Source of the DNA: Ceratopteris richardii
Lineage: Eukaryota > Streptophyta > Polypodiopsida > Polypodiales > Pteridaceae
NCBI GenBank assembly: GCA_020310875.1
Contig: CM035412.1
Span: forward strand, 138,258,261-138,322,260
Direction of reading: 5' to 3'
Length of the DNA: 64,000 bases
Position numbers and translations under genes: made by a program. Under the pieces are notes generated by a model that had not been told where the DNA came from, ran no database searches, and saw nothing but the letters and a program-made list of their open reading frames with translations. Below are positions 40,793 through 52,300 of this stretch, piece by piece (within the stretch, counting starts at the first letter, position 1; every line of letters begins with the position of its first letter).

Positions 40793-41100
40793 AGGGATTC
40801 CTCTCAAAATGCATTATCATGAACGAGAAGCTACAAAATGTCACATAAACTATTATCAAAATGGTTCAAGCTTTCCATAAGAGTACGCTCATTTATAGGG
40901 ATCCAAAGCCATAAAGATTCCACTGTATTGAGTAAGAGACCATGGGAATCGACCTCATGTTAGAATCATTGGGAATTACTAACTTATCCAAGTGGCTTTC
41001 CAAAGGTAGATGTGTAGAGTGGTGGTATCATTTTATACATATTGCTTTGTAGTGTGCTCCATTTTGGGAAGAGACTCATGCAGGACATAACGAGGGCACT
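40793..41100 (+). pseudogene. CDPK fragment, copy B2
   Basis: Same parts as B1: HYHEREATK-like, IIKMVQAFHKS-like, a DVWSGG-type region and a WAET-type region near 41065. It is broken in the same way and joined to the H+-PPase fragment through the same ~30 bp as in B1 and C0. Confidence 0.75.
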
Positions 41101-41125
41101 CAGATGTCGTCTTTGGAAATCACGG

Positions 41126-41484
41126 ATGAGCCATCATATTCATGAGTGTGTAGATGCTCTTGATGCTACTGGCAACACAATTGATGTCATTGGAAAGGGG
41201 TTGGCTATTGCCTCAATCGATTTAGTGCCCACTACTGTGTTTGGAGCCATTTTGAGCCATGCATCTCTTTCATCAGGTTGCACTTAAATACCATTCCTGG
41301 ATTGATAGAGAGCCAATCCAGATTAGATTATGCAACATGCTTGAAAATCTCCAATGATGCCTCCGTAAAAGTTGGAGTTTCAGCCCATGCCAAGGATCTT
41401 GGACCGAAGAGCTTAGATGCACATAAAGCTCCTGTCATTGGAGATATAGTTGGTGATCCATTGAGGAACACTTTAGGGCCTTAG
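41126..41484 (+). pseudogene. H+-pyrophosphatase fragment, copy B2 (longest)
   Basis: Two overlapping frames. The first reads MSHHIHECVDALDATGNTID, KGLAIASIDLVPTTVFGAIL and SHASLS. The second, one frame shift later at about 41280, reads LNTIPGLIESQSRLDYATCL, KISNDASVKVGVSAHAKDLG and KSLDAHKAPVIGDIVGDPLR. These match plant vacuolar H+-PPase segments ('RFNTIPGLMEG...PDYATCVKISTDASI', '[30 protein letters not shown]'). Two internal stretches of the family sequence (~40 and ~60 residues) are missing exactly between these blocks, as if exons had been dropped. It is non-functional. Confidence 0.88.
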
Positions 41485-41509
41485 TTGTTACTCTACAGAT
41501 TTGATCTAC

Positions 41510-41720
41510 AACATTGGGATTATACGATATCAGACTATGCATGAGGCAAAAGCACCCATGCATATGTTGTTCTATATGATGTTCAATGGATTTCGATCTA
41601 CCCTGAAGACAAGAAGTGCATCATGGATGACATCCAAAGAGTCTATGAGTTCGAAGTTTCATCGAGAATCATTCAGAGGAGCATTTCTGAACTCTTGATT
41701 ATATTTGTTTGGATTCCTAG
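41510..41720 (+). pseudogene. Unidentified third gene-fragment piece, B2
   Basis: Near-identical to 38490-38690, and here preceded by ~25 bp more of the H+-PPase side. Not recognised. Confidence 0.35.
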
Positions 41721-41729
41721 ATTTGTGGA

Positions 41730-42325
41730 TAATATTTATGCATGTTCATTCATAGGAAATAACTAAAGCATCTAAATGGCTTTATATTTTGTTTATTATG
41801 TTCCATGAGATAAAAGCATGGTTTGTAAGAAATGATTGCAAGAAGTACAAAGTTATGCAACACAGATTGTGTTGCTAGCATTTATGTTTTTGGACGTTGT
41901 TGAGTTCATGTATGAGTATATGGCTTGTATGCCATGGGCTTGCAAAGCCGTATGCTTTAGTGAATGGCCTTTGTGCCATTGGCCTGCATGGCCTTTTATT
42001 TGATATTATGATTAAAATTTCTTTGAACTACATTTCCTTAGGGAAATGTTGTCCAAAGTTTTCCCACCTCATGGTGTTATATACACACTTATGTTTAGGT
42101 AAGAATTTCATAGCAAAGTAATATACCTTCTCTTCAGACATTAGTAAGGTGTAAACATGCTTGTAAGCATGTACTGGATGGACTTAGGACCATCAAAGCA
42201 TCATAGATAAGGCAACTTCATTAGTAATTAGATCCCTACTCATAATCCTTATGGATTTAGACCATAGGATTGCTAAGGGGAAGGAGATATACCTTCAATA
42301 TTAGGAATGTGCATAAGCAATCCAC
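41730..42325 (+). mobile_element. Fragment related to the E3 interior (fossil)
   Basis: It is alignable with 58000-58680 over ~550 bp: GCATGCCATGGGC, TTCCCACCTC.TGG..TT, CATGCTTGTAAGCATGTA and GGATTTAGACCATAGGATTG blocks occur in the same order. Homology stops at about 42325, where a minisatellite begins. The first part of it is also in B1 (38700-38926). It is a non-coding LTR-element interior, so no coding parts are expected. Confidence 0.7.
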
Positions 42326-42620
42326 CCATCATCCATACTCCCATTACACATGAAATAATGCCGATTTCCTTGGCACCCACGTTAGCCCCACCCCCTCATT
42401 CCATTCTATCCATTCCATCATCCATTGAAAAAGGCAAAAGAGGTAATTGATGAAGTCCAACTATCCACCCATCATCCATACTCCCATTACACCCATCATC
42501 CATACTCCCATTGATGAAGTCCAACTATCCACCCATCATCCATACTGCACGTCAAATGTTCTTCATTTCCATTGCACCCCCTCATTCCATTCTATTTGTT
42601 CCATCATCCATTGAGAAGGG
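42326..42620. repeat. CCCATCATCCATACT minisatellite and filler
   Basis: CACCCATCATCCATACTCCC recurs at 42328, 42466, 42491 and 42530 with related CATTCCATTCTAT(C/T) segments between. This is a small irregular tandem array. Confidence 0.75.
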
Positions 42621-42699
42621 AAAAAATGTAATTAAGGAATGAATTATCTTAGGAAATATTCTAAGATCATGAACTAAGGCATTGTCTCATAGATTCAAG

Positions 42700-43560
42700 T
42701 CAATCTAACGTAATGATTGAAGAGGAAAATCCTTCATCATTGGGAAATCAAGAACCTCAACGCCTTGTCCAAGAGGTAGCAAGTACAGTTATGAAATCTT
42801 AGGTTGGAGTAATAGAAGTAATAAGAGAGACATATGATATGGCTAGAAGGAAACAAATATGGAGATAGTCAAGCACACAGTGCAAGAAGTACCCAAGGAC
42901 ACAACACAAATAGCACATGAGGAATCTCTAGCCCACTAAAGCCTTAATGAAGAAGTTGTAGTAGTCCATGAAATGCACTATAAGGGAGAGGACATAGAAG
43001 AGAAGTTTCATGATGTATTTTAGGGAATTACAAATTTGAATAATGTGGTCAAGGAATTGAAAGTACATTTAATAGACTCTTCAAGAACTTATCTCCAACC
43101 TAGAATAGAAGCACAAGACAAAATATCATGGCTTCATGACCTAGTCAAAGACAAAGAAGTCACAAAGTGCACTATAAAAGAACTAGAATAGTAAATAGGT
43201 TTTAAGGAGTGTTGTATTCTATCGCACGAGATGACTTTCTCTCCTCTCAAGAAGATGTTGAACTTGGCGAGATAGAAAGGGATGAATTGAGAGAGAAATT
43301 GGTTGAAGAAAAAGCCATGTTTTATTTGCAATCCATTAATACTAACACTCAATTGATAGAGCTCCAAGCCTGAAAAGAATCCCTCAAGTTTGAGATCAAG
43401 GAACAACAAGCAAAGATAGTAGGACCTAGGGCACTACATGAGGTCCAACCAACTGCACCACTAACTAAAATGTTATCACCTCAAAAGGAGTAGCATTATG
43501 ATTTTAAAGTTTTAATTGAGACATCAGAGGAAGATGAGTAGGAGAAAGGATTTACAACTA
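42700..43560 (+). pseudogene. Degenerate coding-like stretch, coiled-coil type
   Basis: Plus-strand frames with frequent stops carry charged heptad-like text (HDLVKDKEVTKCTIKELE; ELGEIERDELREKLVEEKAM). Codon texture suggests an old coding sequence for a coiled-coil protein. It may be an upstream part of the copia relic at 44560-45110 or a host gene; I cannot name it. Confidence 0.3.
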
Positions 43561-44470
43561 ACTATTAAGCACTAAACTATGACTAGAAAATACATGAAGA
43601 TAGGAAATCCCTACGAATAACAACATGAGGGAACAAAGGACTGCACTAATCCAAGATCTATGGAATAACTTGAGAAAGCATGTCTTGACCCATACCTAAT
43701 CAAAAGAAAGGGAAAAGTAAATAATTCTAATCTTGTCTCTACATACCTGCCCACTTATGGTAAAATCAAGGCAAAACATTTAGCATACATTGGATGATGC
43801 ATGTATGATTACAAGAGAAATAACACCTCACATGCTAGATGATTGCACATGCCAAAATGAAATTTTGCAAACGATATCTACAAGAAAGACCAAACATGTC
43901 ACAAGTTTAGAATCGGGTACCTACCTATATCCAGTATAAGCCCATTCTTGCTCATATCCAAAGTACAATCATATATGAGTCTAGAATGCACCACCAAGTG
44001 CTAGTTCAATTAGCCAGCCATGGATGCACCTAAAAACACTACTACCCTAGAAAACATGTGTACCATGATAACATTTTGGTAGCAAGAGAGAGCGGATCTC
44101 CCTCATCTGACCTATCAAATGCTAGTAAAAGTTCTAGAAACTCTTAAATTATGTTTAAATTAACTGCCTTTGACTTTGAACCCACCCTTGAGTTTAATTT
44201 TTTAGACTTTTGTTATGACATCTTCTTGCTAATTTTTTACTTTATCCAAAACTTTCCACTCACATAATAGCTTATTATAACCGTTCTCAATTCCTTAATA
44301 GTCACCATATGCAAACTTTTGAAGAATTTTTAGATAGCACTTTGTGAGAAGAATTCTGAGCTTTTTTGTAAACTACCACAAAGTCACATGTCCATTAAAC
44401 ATGATTCGATTAGATCTTGCACATTTTTCCATGATATCTATTACTCTTTCTCAATGTAGCATCAAATAGA
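43561..44470. other. No recognisable gene
   Basis: Stop-rich in all frames; no domain or repeat is recognised. Confidence 0.4.
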
Positions 44471-44479
44471 ATGACCATC

Positions 44480-45115
44480 AAATGTTTTTGGCTAGAGAGC
44501 ACTACCATAGGGATCAGGAAGATCAAGAACATGAAAAAGGAATGTGAAGCTCGACTCCAACAATGGCCTATTGAGCAAAATAGAGATGATGATTCAATTG
44601 CTACGTATAAGGCATGGCTTGTGGCAAAGGGAATATGCAATCATATGGGATATACTATGAAGGGACTCTCGACCTTGTTGCCAAGATTACCACAATGAGG
44701 GATATCATTGGAATAATAACACCAAGAAGATACCATACCTACCACTTGGATTAAAAGAATGCTTTTCTTATTGGAAATTTGCAAGAGAGTGAACATGACA
44801 CAGCCTTAAGGTTTTGAACATCTGAAGCAACCAAATTATAGTTTAAAGCAAGCCCCTAGGACTTGAAATTCAAAACTTGTGGAGTACTTTGTAGGTGTGG
44901 ATAAAAATAGAGTGGTGTAGACCCTTCTCTATGACTCAACAAAAAAGGAAACAAAGTAGTCTATATATGCATATATGTAGATGACTTAATCATAATAGAA
45001 AGTGATGATGCACATATGAAGATAATAAAGGCTAAACCTAGAAAGGAATTCAAGATCTCTGATCTTTGAACACTTAAGTATTTTTAGGTGTTGGTACCAT
45101 ACATATGGAAAGCCT
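44480..45115 (+). mobile_element. Ty1/copia RT relic, plus strand (fossil)
   Basis: The pieces in copia order are ATYKAWLVAKGICNHMGY (the KARLVAKG motif), a KNAFLIGNLQESEH stretch, LKQAPR.W, and YVDDLI near 44978-44990. Orientation is opposite to copia copies A and B. It is heavily broken, with perhaps five to ten interruptions. No LTR was identified. Confidence 0.8.
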
Positions 45116-45882
45116 AAGATTTTTACCATATACTTGCGACTATATGAGCCTTGAGGATCATTTGTATACAAGCACATTTATATCTAGCATATGCTTTAGA
45201 GGAACATTTTTTCCTATTTCACTTTTGTATAAAGGTTCTAAAACTATCAAGTCTAAAATTAGGGATAAATATAAGGAGAAAAAAACAAGAGTTCTATTTG
45301 AATTCAAAATTCAAAATAAGTGGTTGGAAAGATGATTGGAATCTTCTTGGTAAAGTCATTCAATACCAACCAGCTCAATTTATGGAAAAGTGACTATATA
45401 AACATCTAGTTGAGTAGTAGTGGGATATGATTACATTTTCAAGCACTTAAAGAGTACTCATTGACCTTCCCTTATAGCCATTGGAGTCCTTGAACACCTT
45501 CAAGAATTATACTTTACATATCGGTACATATACTTGAAGTCTTATCATCATCCTTCTACTACTGTGCATTGCTAACTATTGTCATGAGGAAGGAGATAAG
45601 GAGGAGAGCTCACACACACAAGCTCTGACAATCAAAGAGGAGCACACACACAGATTGAGGCAAGGAAGAATGATCTTCTTCTTCTTCTATTACATAAAGG
45701 AAATATACAAGAATGGCCTAGAACAACAATACAACAAGTGCAATATATAAAGAACAATACATAAGGAAAATGCTAATGTCTGCAAATGAGTGAGTTGGCT
45801 AGAAAGAGATGTGCCATCACCCTCAGTAGATAGATCTAGTAAAAGTCAATGAAGTATCACTGACATATATCGGCATGAACTT
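45116..45882. other. No recognisable gene
   Basis: AT-rich, with a CA-rich patch near 45612-45660 and a CTT run at 45675-45690. It possibly contains LTR remnants but no TG...CA pair or primer site can be shown. Confidence 0.4.
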
Positions 45883-46623
45883 TGAATTATAAAATTGTGT
45901 ATTAAGCTTTTACATAAAGATTTTGTATAGGAATATCTTCTAAAATCTGTATTAGAACTTTTTACAAGAACTTGTATAGGACTAGTTTTGGTTCTAAAGT
46001 TTTAGCATTTCCACTATACAGTTCAATTTACAAACATTTTCTTATATTGCACTTTATTTCTTATGTCTAAAAATATTGCATCTACAAGTAAGTCTTCTAC
46101 TAAAAATAAAGAAATAGATAGCTCTTTTATTTTAGATACTCCTTTACCCACACCTATTAAGAATACGTCAACTCAAATCAATGAAAATGAGACTAGTAAC
46201 GAATTAGAAGTAACACTCTTTAGAATATGATCGTAACTTATCTAGAGTTTTACCTTTATGCTCAATCATGTTACCTAAACCAAAAAATAGAGAAGATTTA
46301 TTTCCTCCAACCTTAAAAATAAATATTCATCCTCAACAAATAGAAAATGCCATAATTGAACTCATTAAAGATAGAATAACTAACGAAGAATTAATTTTAC
46401 CATCATATTTAGATGCTAGTTATAGGTATCAAGCTGCACTTCCATACAGACCTTAGAATTTTAGGCTAACCTTCAATAGAACACTAAACTTTAGCCAATA
46501 CTTCCCCAAACTTTGAAAATACATCCTACTTCCTAAAGCACACTAAGAAACACCCAGCGTGTAGTCACATAGAGAGGCTAGAGCGAGTCAGTTGTGATTA
46601 GCGGTTGCCTCCTTTCACACCCC
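45883..46623 (+). repeat. Left terminal direct repeat
   Basis: It aligns with 50826-51609 from TTTGAATTATAAAAT through GGTTGCCTCCTTTCACAC. It has a shorter version of the reading frame found in the right copy (ending PSYLDASYRYQAALPYRP). Confidence 0.8.
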
Positions 46624-47696
46624 CTCTATAGCTTTGGTGGACCGGACATGAAACGTGATGCTAGTGTGCTTAAGATTTTGATTGTATTTTCTATTTTTAT
46701 TTAAAATAATTAACTTATATTTTCTTCTTGTATGCAGGAAAGTGAAGGAAGAAGCTGCAAAGACAACTGAAGAACTTGTTGCTACTTACTCTTTTTCCCT
46801 GGCTGTTGAGGGTTGTTCTCTAGGGAACTGAGCGCCTCCATGGGAAGAAGGGTATTCAAGATGGAGAAGCCTCGTCACTTCTTTCCCCCCTCATCGACAC
46901 ACGAGAATATTATTATTGCACAATCACTTTTAATTTGTATGTAGGATTGATTTATTAGAATAGTTTGTAAAGATTTATCATCGTGCACATAAAAAAAATC
47001 CTCTGCATCGAGCAACTTGAGGTAAAATTTTTCAAGTTCTTTCAATTTATTTATTTAAAACATATATCACTTGCACTTTTTGATTGTTAGCATAGGAAGA
47101 AAAATACAAAAAGATTATTATCACTTGCTTAAAAATAGTAAAAGATTTTTTTTCTTTGCATCTTTGCATCAACTCTTTATAGTGTTAGTATAACTAGATT
47201 CAAAACATGAAGTAATGGGAATTAAGCAAAATACAAATATGAAAACTATAAATCAAAATGAAAGTAATGAATCTTGCATGAATAAATTTCAAGAGCAAAT
47301 TCCAAAGAATGTTGAAGCTTATGTGAATGCTATGATTGATAAAAAATTGAGAACATGAAAAGAAACATTTGTCAAAATGGAGAGATACAACATAAATTTA
47401 GAATTCTTTCGACTTTACATGATACCATAAATGCTATGTCAGAAACTTCCAAGTATTAGGGATTGGCCTAAGAACATGCAAAGAAGAAATGAATGTTGAA
47501 ATTTTAAAAATGAACCAAAAATATGATTTTTTATCTAAACAAATAGAAGAATTAGAATTAGCTAGCTAAGCATGAAAATGAGAGAAAATACCAAGGACTA
47601 TCTGCATGCTCTTCTTCTGAAATCCATTCAGATGATTTCAGAAGATCCACTCCTAAACTTCTACTAGAAATGCCAAATAAGATTCAAAAATGACCT

Positions 47697-48011
47697 TTGC
47701 AGTGTTTTTGGTGTGATCAGTATGGACACACTTTTTGGGCTTGTAGGTCATATGAAGATGCACAAAAACGAAAATTAGTGATTGCAAAAGAGCGAAAAAT
47801 TTGTAACTATGAGAATTTATTACCTTTACAATTAAATCTGGGTAAAGTTGGAATGAAGGAACTCATTAAACAAACACAGACTAAACCCAATCCAATAAAG
47901 CTAGATAAAGAGAACAAAAAATTATTGAAACCTAATATACATATGAACATCAAAGCAAAGGAACAAATAAGTGAGAGTACATTTACAACAGAACATGAAT
48001 TAATGAAATAA
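47697..48011 (+). CDS. Zinc-knuckle protein of the unclassified element
   Basis: It begins MQCFWCDQYGHTFWACRSYE: a C-x2-C-x4-H-x4-C knuckle with an aromatic-rich filling, followed by a lysine-rich tail (KPNPIKLDKENKKLLKPNIH). This is typical of the C-terminal end of a gag-like nucleic-acid-binding protein. Further Lys/Gln/Asn-rich frames continue to 48404 (IKHEEIKQNTTKNCMKQ). The family is not recognised. The frame upstream (47200-47690) is coding-like but broken. Confidence 0.5.
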   Translation: MQCFWCDQYGHTFWACRSYEDAQKRKLVIAKERKICNYENLLPLQLNLGKVGMKELIKQTQTKPNPIKLDKENKKLLKPNIHMNIKAKEQISESTFTTEHELMK

Positions 48012-48404
48012 ATCAATAGAAGTAAAACCAAAAAGGAAAATCAAAATTTTGAACCCATTAGGGAAGAACACTTGGATTTAAAGTAGAGTAAATGTGATCA
48101 TGAAATACAAGTTGGATCAAGGAAACTTGAAGATTTCGAGATTTCATTTGATCCAATGCTCCTTGCCAATGAGAAGTTTTTTGATCAAGAAAAAGTTAAA
48201 GAATTACAAACTCAAATTATCAAACATGATAAACAAGAAGGAATTAAGCATGAAGAGATTAAACAAAATACTACAAAAAATTGTATGAAACAAACAAGTG
48301 AAACAGAAAAACAACTTTTGGATAATATTATTAAACAGATTGAGAACATTATGAACATAAGTTCAAAAAAAATCAAAACCTTTAAAACTAAACAAGAAAA
48401 CTAA

Positions 48405-50825
48405 GAGTTTATTATTGTAGCAAATAGATGAGTTTATCATTGAAAAAACACCAATTTGAAGATAAAACAAACTATGACAAATACAAAGAATTTAACTATT
48501 AGATTATGAAACAAATTAAGACGTATTTTCTCTTTTTTCCTTTGAATATGAAACATTTTGATAAATAAAAAGAAGTTCTCTTTTTACAAAATACAAGTTC
48601 AAAGAATTTAAGAGTCCTTGGAATATGAAATATTTTGATTAACAAAATTATGACAAAGCATTTAACAATTAGATTAAAAAAGGAAGTTTGTTTTTTACAA
48701 AATACCTACTATTTTATGAAGCTATTTAATAGATAACAAAGATGAAAAATGATGAGTACAAAGCTAGATTAAGCAGCACATAAGAGTTTGATGAAGATTT
48801 CTTGAAAGAAGACGATGAAGATGAAGCATAATCAAGTGAAATTATTCTAATTGTTATTTATTATATAAAAGTTATGCATTTCATAATTAGAAATGATTTG
48901 TTTCTTATATAAAAGGAAATTTATTAAAATTACATAAATCATGAAAAAGAAATTAAAGTAGGAATATGTATATAAGTTGAAGGTCCAATTTAGGGAACTT
49001 ATAATATATTGCGAAGATAAGAGAGTGGAACACTTGACATGCGACCTTTAGTAAAAGTGAATTTTCTTTATACAAATAGGCTTCTTTATTTTCTAAAACC
49101 GTTTAGCAAATGAGATCCTAGTTCTAGTTGTAGCATGCTTCTAGATCCTCAACTCTGAATAAGGGTTAAGCCTTTCCCCTTAAACAAAAAAGTTATGAAG
49201 AAAAAAGAAAGAGAAAAATGAGAACATCAAGCAGTACAAATGGTTGCTGCAAGATGAAAAAAAAAAAGAAAAGAAAAGAAGAAAAAGAAAAAAAAAAGCA
49301 AATCCCATGTGCTCTTGATCAATTGAAAGGCATCTAAAAGATATGGTTGGTACAGACGGGAATATATAAGGCCATTGATGCAATAAGAAGTCAGGGTAAG
49401 ACACTTATTTTAATTATGTATCTATGTATGTTAATCATACTATGTATTAAATAAGAAGAAAATATTATGTGCAAAATGTGTGTCAATCTATGTTTAATTT
49501 ATATATTATTTATGGTTGAATGCTTATATAATAAACACTATATAAAGGCATAAGTAGTAATAATTTAACTAACAAGTACTATATTTAAATTAAGAATATA
49601 TTTGTTTAGATTAATTAATTAAATCTAATTTTAATCTATAATAAATTATATGCTCTTAATTCTTTTGATAAAATGAAGAATAGAACAAAAATTTGATTTC
49701 ATATATAATAAATAGGTTCAAAATAGTTTATTTAAAAAATTATATATTTAATATATAATAGTTTAAAGTTAAAAAAATAATAATCAATGAGATAAATAAG
49801 TGCATATGTAAGAAGAGATAAGTAATTGTGTGTGTATAAGTTAATGAAGATTCGTGTGCATGCTAAAGTAGCTATGTGTATGGTATGCATGTAAGTTAAC
49901 TGAGTGTGTATGCATGGAAATCTGAGTGCCACGCATGAATATCTAAAAACTATAAAAGCCTAAGACAATAGTTATGCAATATAACACAGGAGCAGTAGCA
50001 GAGAAGATAACAGATATAGGAGAATCTCAGCAATTTTCTACTAATAGCAAGTACAAAGATGATGGCATTGTCCATCTGTGCGCTCTCAAGGTAGAGCTTA
50101 AATGGTGATCTGGACAACTCTAGATAAGGAGATACAAGGTAGAGGTATGCTGGCTCAATGCGATGTCTCAAGTAGTGTAGAAGTCATATAAATATAGGAT
50201 CATGGGTGACCTTCCATGGACGGCTATACATGGGCGACAGAGCATGGGCAACCACCACCCGCGTAATTGCCATACACGGCTTAGGCTGGTTGAACCGACC
50301 TAACAAATATAAATGATTTCTGACTTCGAAAGGGAATATTCAATGGAATATTCCCTTACCATCACGCCAAGGACGCTGCCCTCGGACCCCCACCAGGGTG
50401 CCTGCTGGCCCCTTGGGACCCCCTATCCAGGGGGCCCGCTGGCCCCCTTGGACCCCCTAGTCGGGGATACTCCCCGCTGCCTCAGACCCCACAATTGGGG
50501 ACCCTGGTAACTCCCTTTCCTTACAATACCTTTTACATGGTCCAATATGATCTTCATACAACATGCAAGTTGGTATTCCCATCAATTGGGTAACGCACGC
50601 TTGGCTTCTCCTCATAATGGGAGCCTTACAAAATGTGCATACAATCATGAGGGGTAGACATTGATCATATACTAACAAAAAGTAATAGTGTTCATTGAAA
50701 AAAAACTAATGCTACTCTCTCCAGATCATTTTGAAGATGAATTGATGAGCACTGAAGAGAACATGATGAGATTTATGAGATAGGAGTTGCTTTTATGCCG
50801 CTCATCTTAGTTTCATTATATGACC
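48405..50825. other. AT-rich interior with a GC-rich patch
   Basis: No domain is recognised. It contains an A/G-rich run at 49257-49300, very AT-rich DNA at 49480-49800, and a sharply GC-rich patch at 50370-50515. Confidence 0.45.
50370..50515. repeat. GC-rich island with internal repeats
   Basis: C/G-rich text in very AT-rich surroundings, with repeated GGACCCCC and GCTGGCCCC motifs: GACCCCCACCAGGG, GGGACCCCCTATCCAGGGGG, TTGGACCCCCTAGTCGGGG. Units of ~35-45 bp each end in a GGGACCCC-type palindrome. It is probably a small inserted repeat of different origin. Confidence 0.7.
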
Positions 50826-51609
50826 TTTGAATTATAAAATCATGTATTAAGCTTTTATATAAAGATTTTGTATAGGAATATCATCTAAAATCTGTATTAG
50901 AACTTTTTACAAGCACTTTTATAAGACTATTTTTGGTTCTAAATTTTTATCATTTCCACTATACAGTTCAATTAACAAACATTTTCTTATATTGTACTTT
51001 ATTTCTTATGTCTAAAAATATTGCATCTACAAGTAAGTCTTCTTTTAAAAATAAAGAAATAGATAGCTCTTTTATTTTATATACTCTTTTACTCGCACCT
51101 ATTAAGAATACGTCAACTCAAATCAGTGAAAATGAGATTAGTAAGGAATTAGAAGTAATAGAAATAGTTAAAAATCGAGTTGTAGATGAAACCTTACACT
51201 CTTTAGAATACAGTCATAACTTATCTAGAGTTTTACCTTTACTCTCATTCATCTTAACTCAACCAAAAAATATAGAAGATTTATTTCCTCCAATCTTAAA
51301 AAGAAATACTCATCCTCAACAAATAGAAAACGCCATAATTGAAATCATTAAAGATAGAATAACTAACGAGGAATTAATTTTACCATCATATTTAAATGCT
51401 AGTTCTAGGTATCAAGCTGCACTTCCATACGGACCTTAGAGTTTTAGGCTAACCTTCAATAGAGCACTAAACTTTAGCTAATACTTCCCCACACTTTGAA
51501 AATACATCCTACTTTCTAAAGCACACCAAGAAACATGCAGCGTGTAGTCACATAGAGAGGCTAGAGTGAGTCAGTTCTAATTAGCGGTTGCCTCCTTTCA
51601 CACGCCCTC
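50826..51609 (+). repeat. Right terminal direct repeat
   Basis: Partner of 45883-46623. It is ~45 bp longer within the reading frame and otherwise collinear. Confidence 0.8.
51008..51439 (+). CDS. Reading frame within the right terminal repeat
   Basis: A 143-codon frame from ATG at 51008: MSKNIASTSKSSFKNKEIDS, later LPLLSFILTQPKNIEDLFPP and EELILPSYLNASSRYQAALP. The Ser/Lys-rich start is followed by a structured part. The longer in-frame extension to 50933 starts in less conserved sequence, so 51008 is preferred; the equivalent ATG is conserved in the left repeat. I do not recognise the family. It is open across its length here and shortened in the left repeat. Confidence 0.45.
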   Translation: MSKNIASTSKSSFKNKEIDSSFILYTLLLAPIKNTSTQISENEISKELEVIEIVKNRVVDETLHSLEYSHNLSRVLPLLSFILTQPKNIEDLFPPILKRNTHPQQIENAIIEIIKDRITNEELILPSYLNASSRYQAALPYGP

Positions 51610-51949
51610 GACAATGAAGATTATCATCCAAACGTATGAAAAACACACTTATGTTGTCTCTATCCTTCCAAGAAGAACTTGGTTGAGAAGAAAAAAGGAA
51701 ACACCTTTGGCACCTAGAATTTACTGCAGTATCCTCTTGAGACGTCATACACCTTAAGTATCTATCTTTTGTTTCTCTTGAGACACCTCTGTTGGAAATC
51801 CTTCCGACAATGTTTGCTAACAGATCTAGAAGCTTCTCTTGGATTAGTGAAAACTAGCTTACATTAGCATTTTGCTTGAATAGATGTAGAATACAAGGTA
51901 ACTTGTTTTGTTGCTTGTGAGATAGTCTATCTAAGAAGGATTCTTTACC
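51610..51949. other. No recognisable gene
   Basis: Stop-rich; I see nothing in it. Confidence 0.4.
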
Positions 51950-52300
51950 ATATAGGCATGTCACTTTGCAAATTTGCTCTAGATGTAGTTTTGTGGAATA
52001 CTTTGCTCTCAGGTTATGTCAAAAATGAAGACAATGGAGAAGCATTATCATGCATCAAAAATTTGAGTTTGGTTGGTTTGATTCCAAATACTATCACTCT
52101 ATTCTTTGGATTGAAGGCATGCATTATTATAGGTGCATTGGGGAAGGGCATGCAATTACATGCACATTTTGTGAAAGAATACTTGTTGGAGAAAGACCAT
52201 GTGATAGGCAATGCATTAACTGATAATGTATGTTAAATATGGGGAAATGAATGAATCTATGGACATCTATTTCAATGCCAATTACGCATGGACAGATGAT
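51950..52300 (+). pseudogene. Pentatricopeptide-repeat (PPR) protein fragment
   Basis: The sequence reads DVVLWNTLLSGYVKNEDNGE, then NLSLVGLIPNTITLFFGLKA, IIIGALGKGMQLHAHFVKEY and LLEKDHVIGNALTD. After a frame change near 52230 it continues MYVKYGEMNESMDIYFNA. This is the plant PLS-type PPR grammar: 'DVVSWNTLISGYVKNG...EALSCF', 'GLIPNTITLVFVLKACASIGAL.KG.QLHAHIVKEGLLEKDHVIGNALIDMYVKCG'. About three repeats of a normally much longer organellar RNA-editing or processing factor remain, with no start, targeting peptide or DYW tail. It is a pseudogene. Confidence 0.85.

Larger units (their letters stand above)
38927..41940. repeat. Tandem segmental duplication, unit B2
   Basis: Second copy. The junction is at about 38926: ...CCCTATGCTTTTAA changes to GGCTCCTCTTTTGTGTCTCT, the left end of B1. 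At the right end of B2 the corresponding sequence (CCGTATGCTTTAGTG) continues beyond 41940. B2 keeps ~290 bp of H+-PPase sequence (about 41221-41510) that B1 lacks, so B1 lost it after the duplication, or B2 represents the older state. Confidence 0.88.
45883..51609 (+). mobile_element. Unclassified AT-rich element bounded by long direct repeats (fossil)
   Basis: Direct repeats (45883-46623 and 50826-51609) flank ~4.2 kb of AT-rich DNA that contains a CCHC zinc-knuckle frame. Direct terminal repeats plus a gag-type knuckle suggest an LTR-type or pararetrovirus-like element. I found no protease, RT, RNase H or integrase and no recognisable tRNA primer site (the sequence after repeat 1 is TTTGGTGGACCGG). 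Each repeat can be read as TG...CA. It is broken, with several interruptions. The repeat contains its own reading frame, which is unusual for an LTR. Confidence 0.5.
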
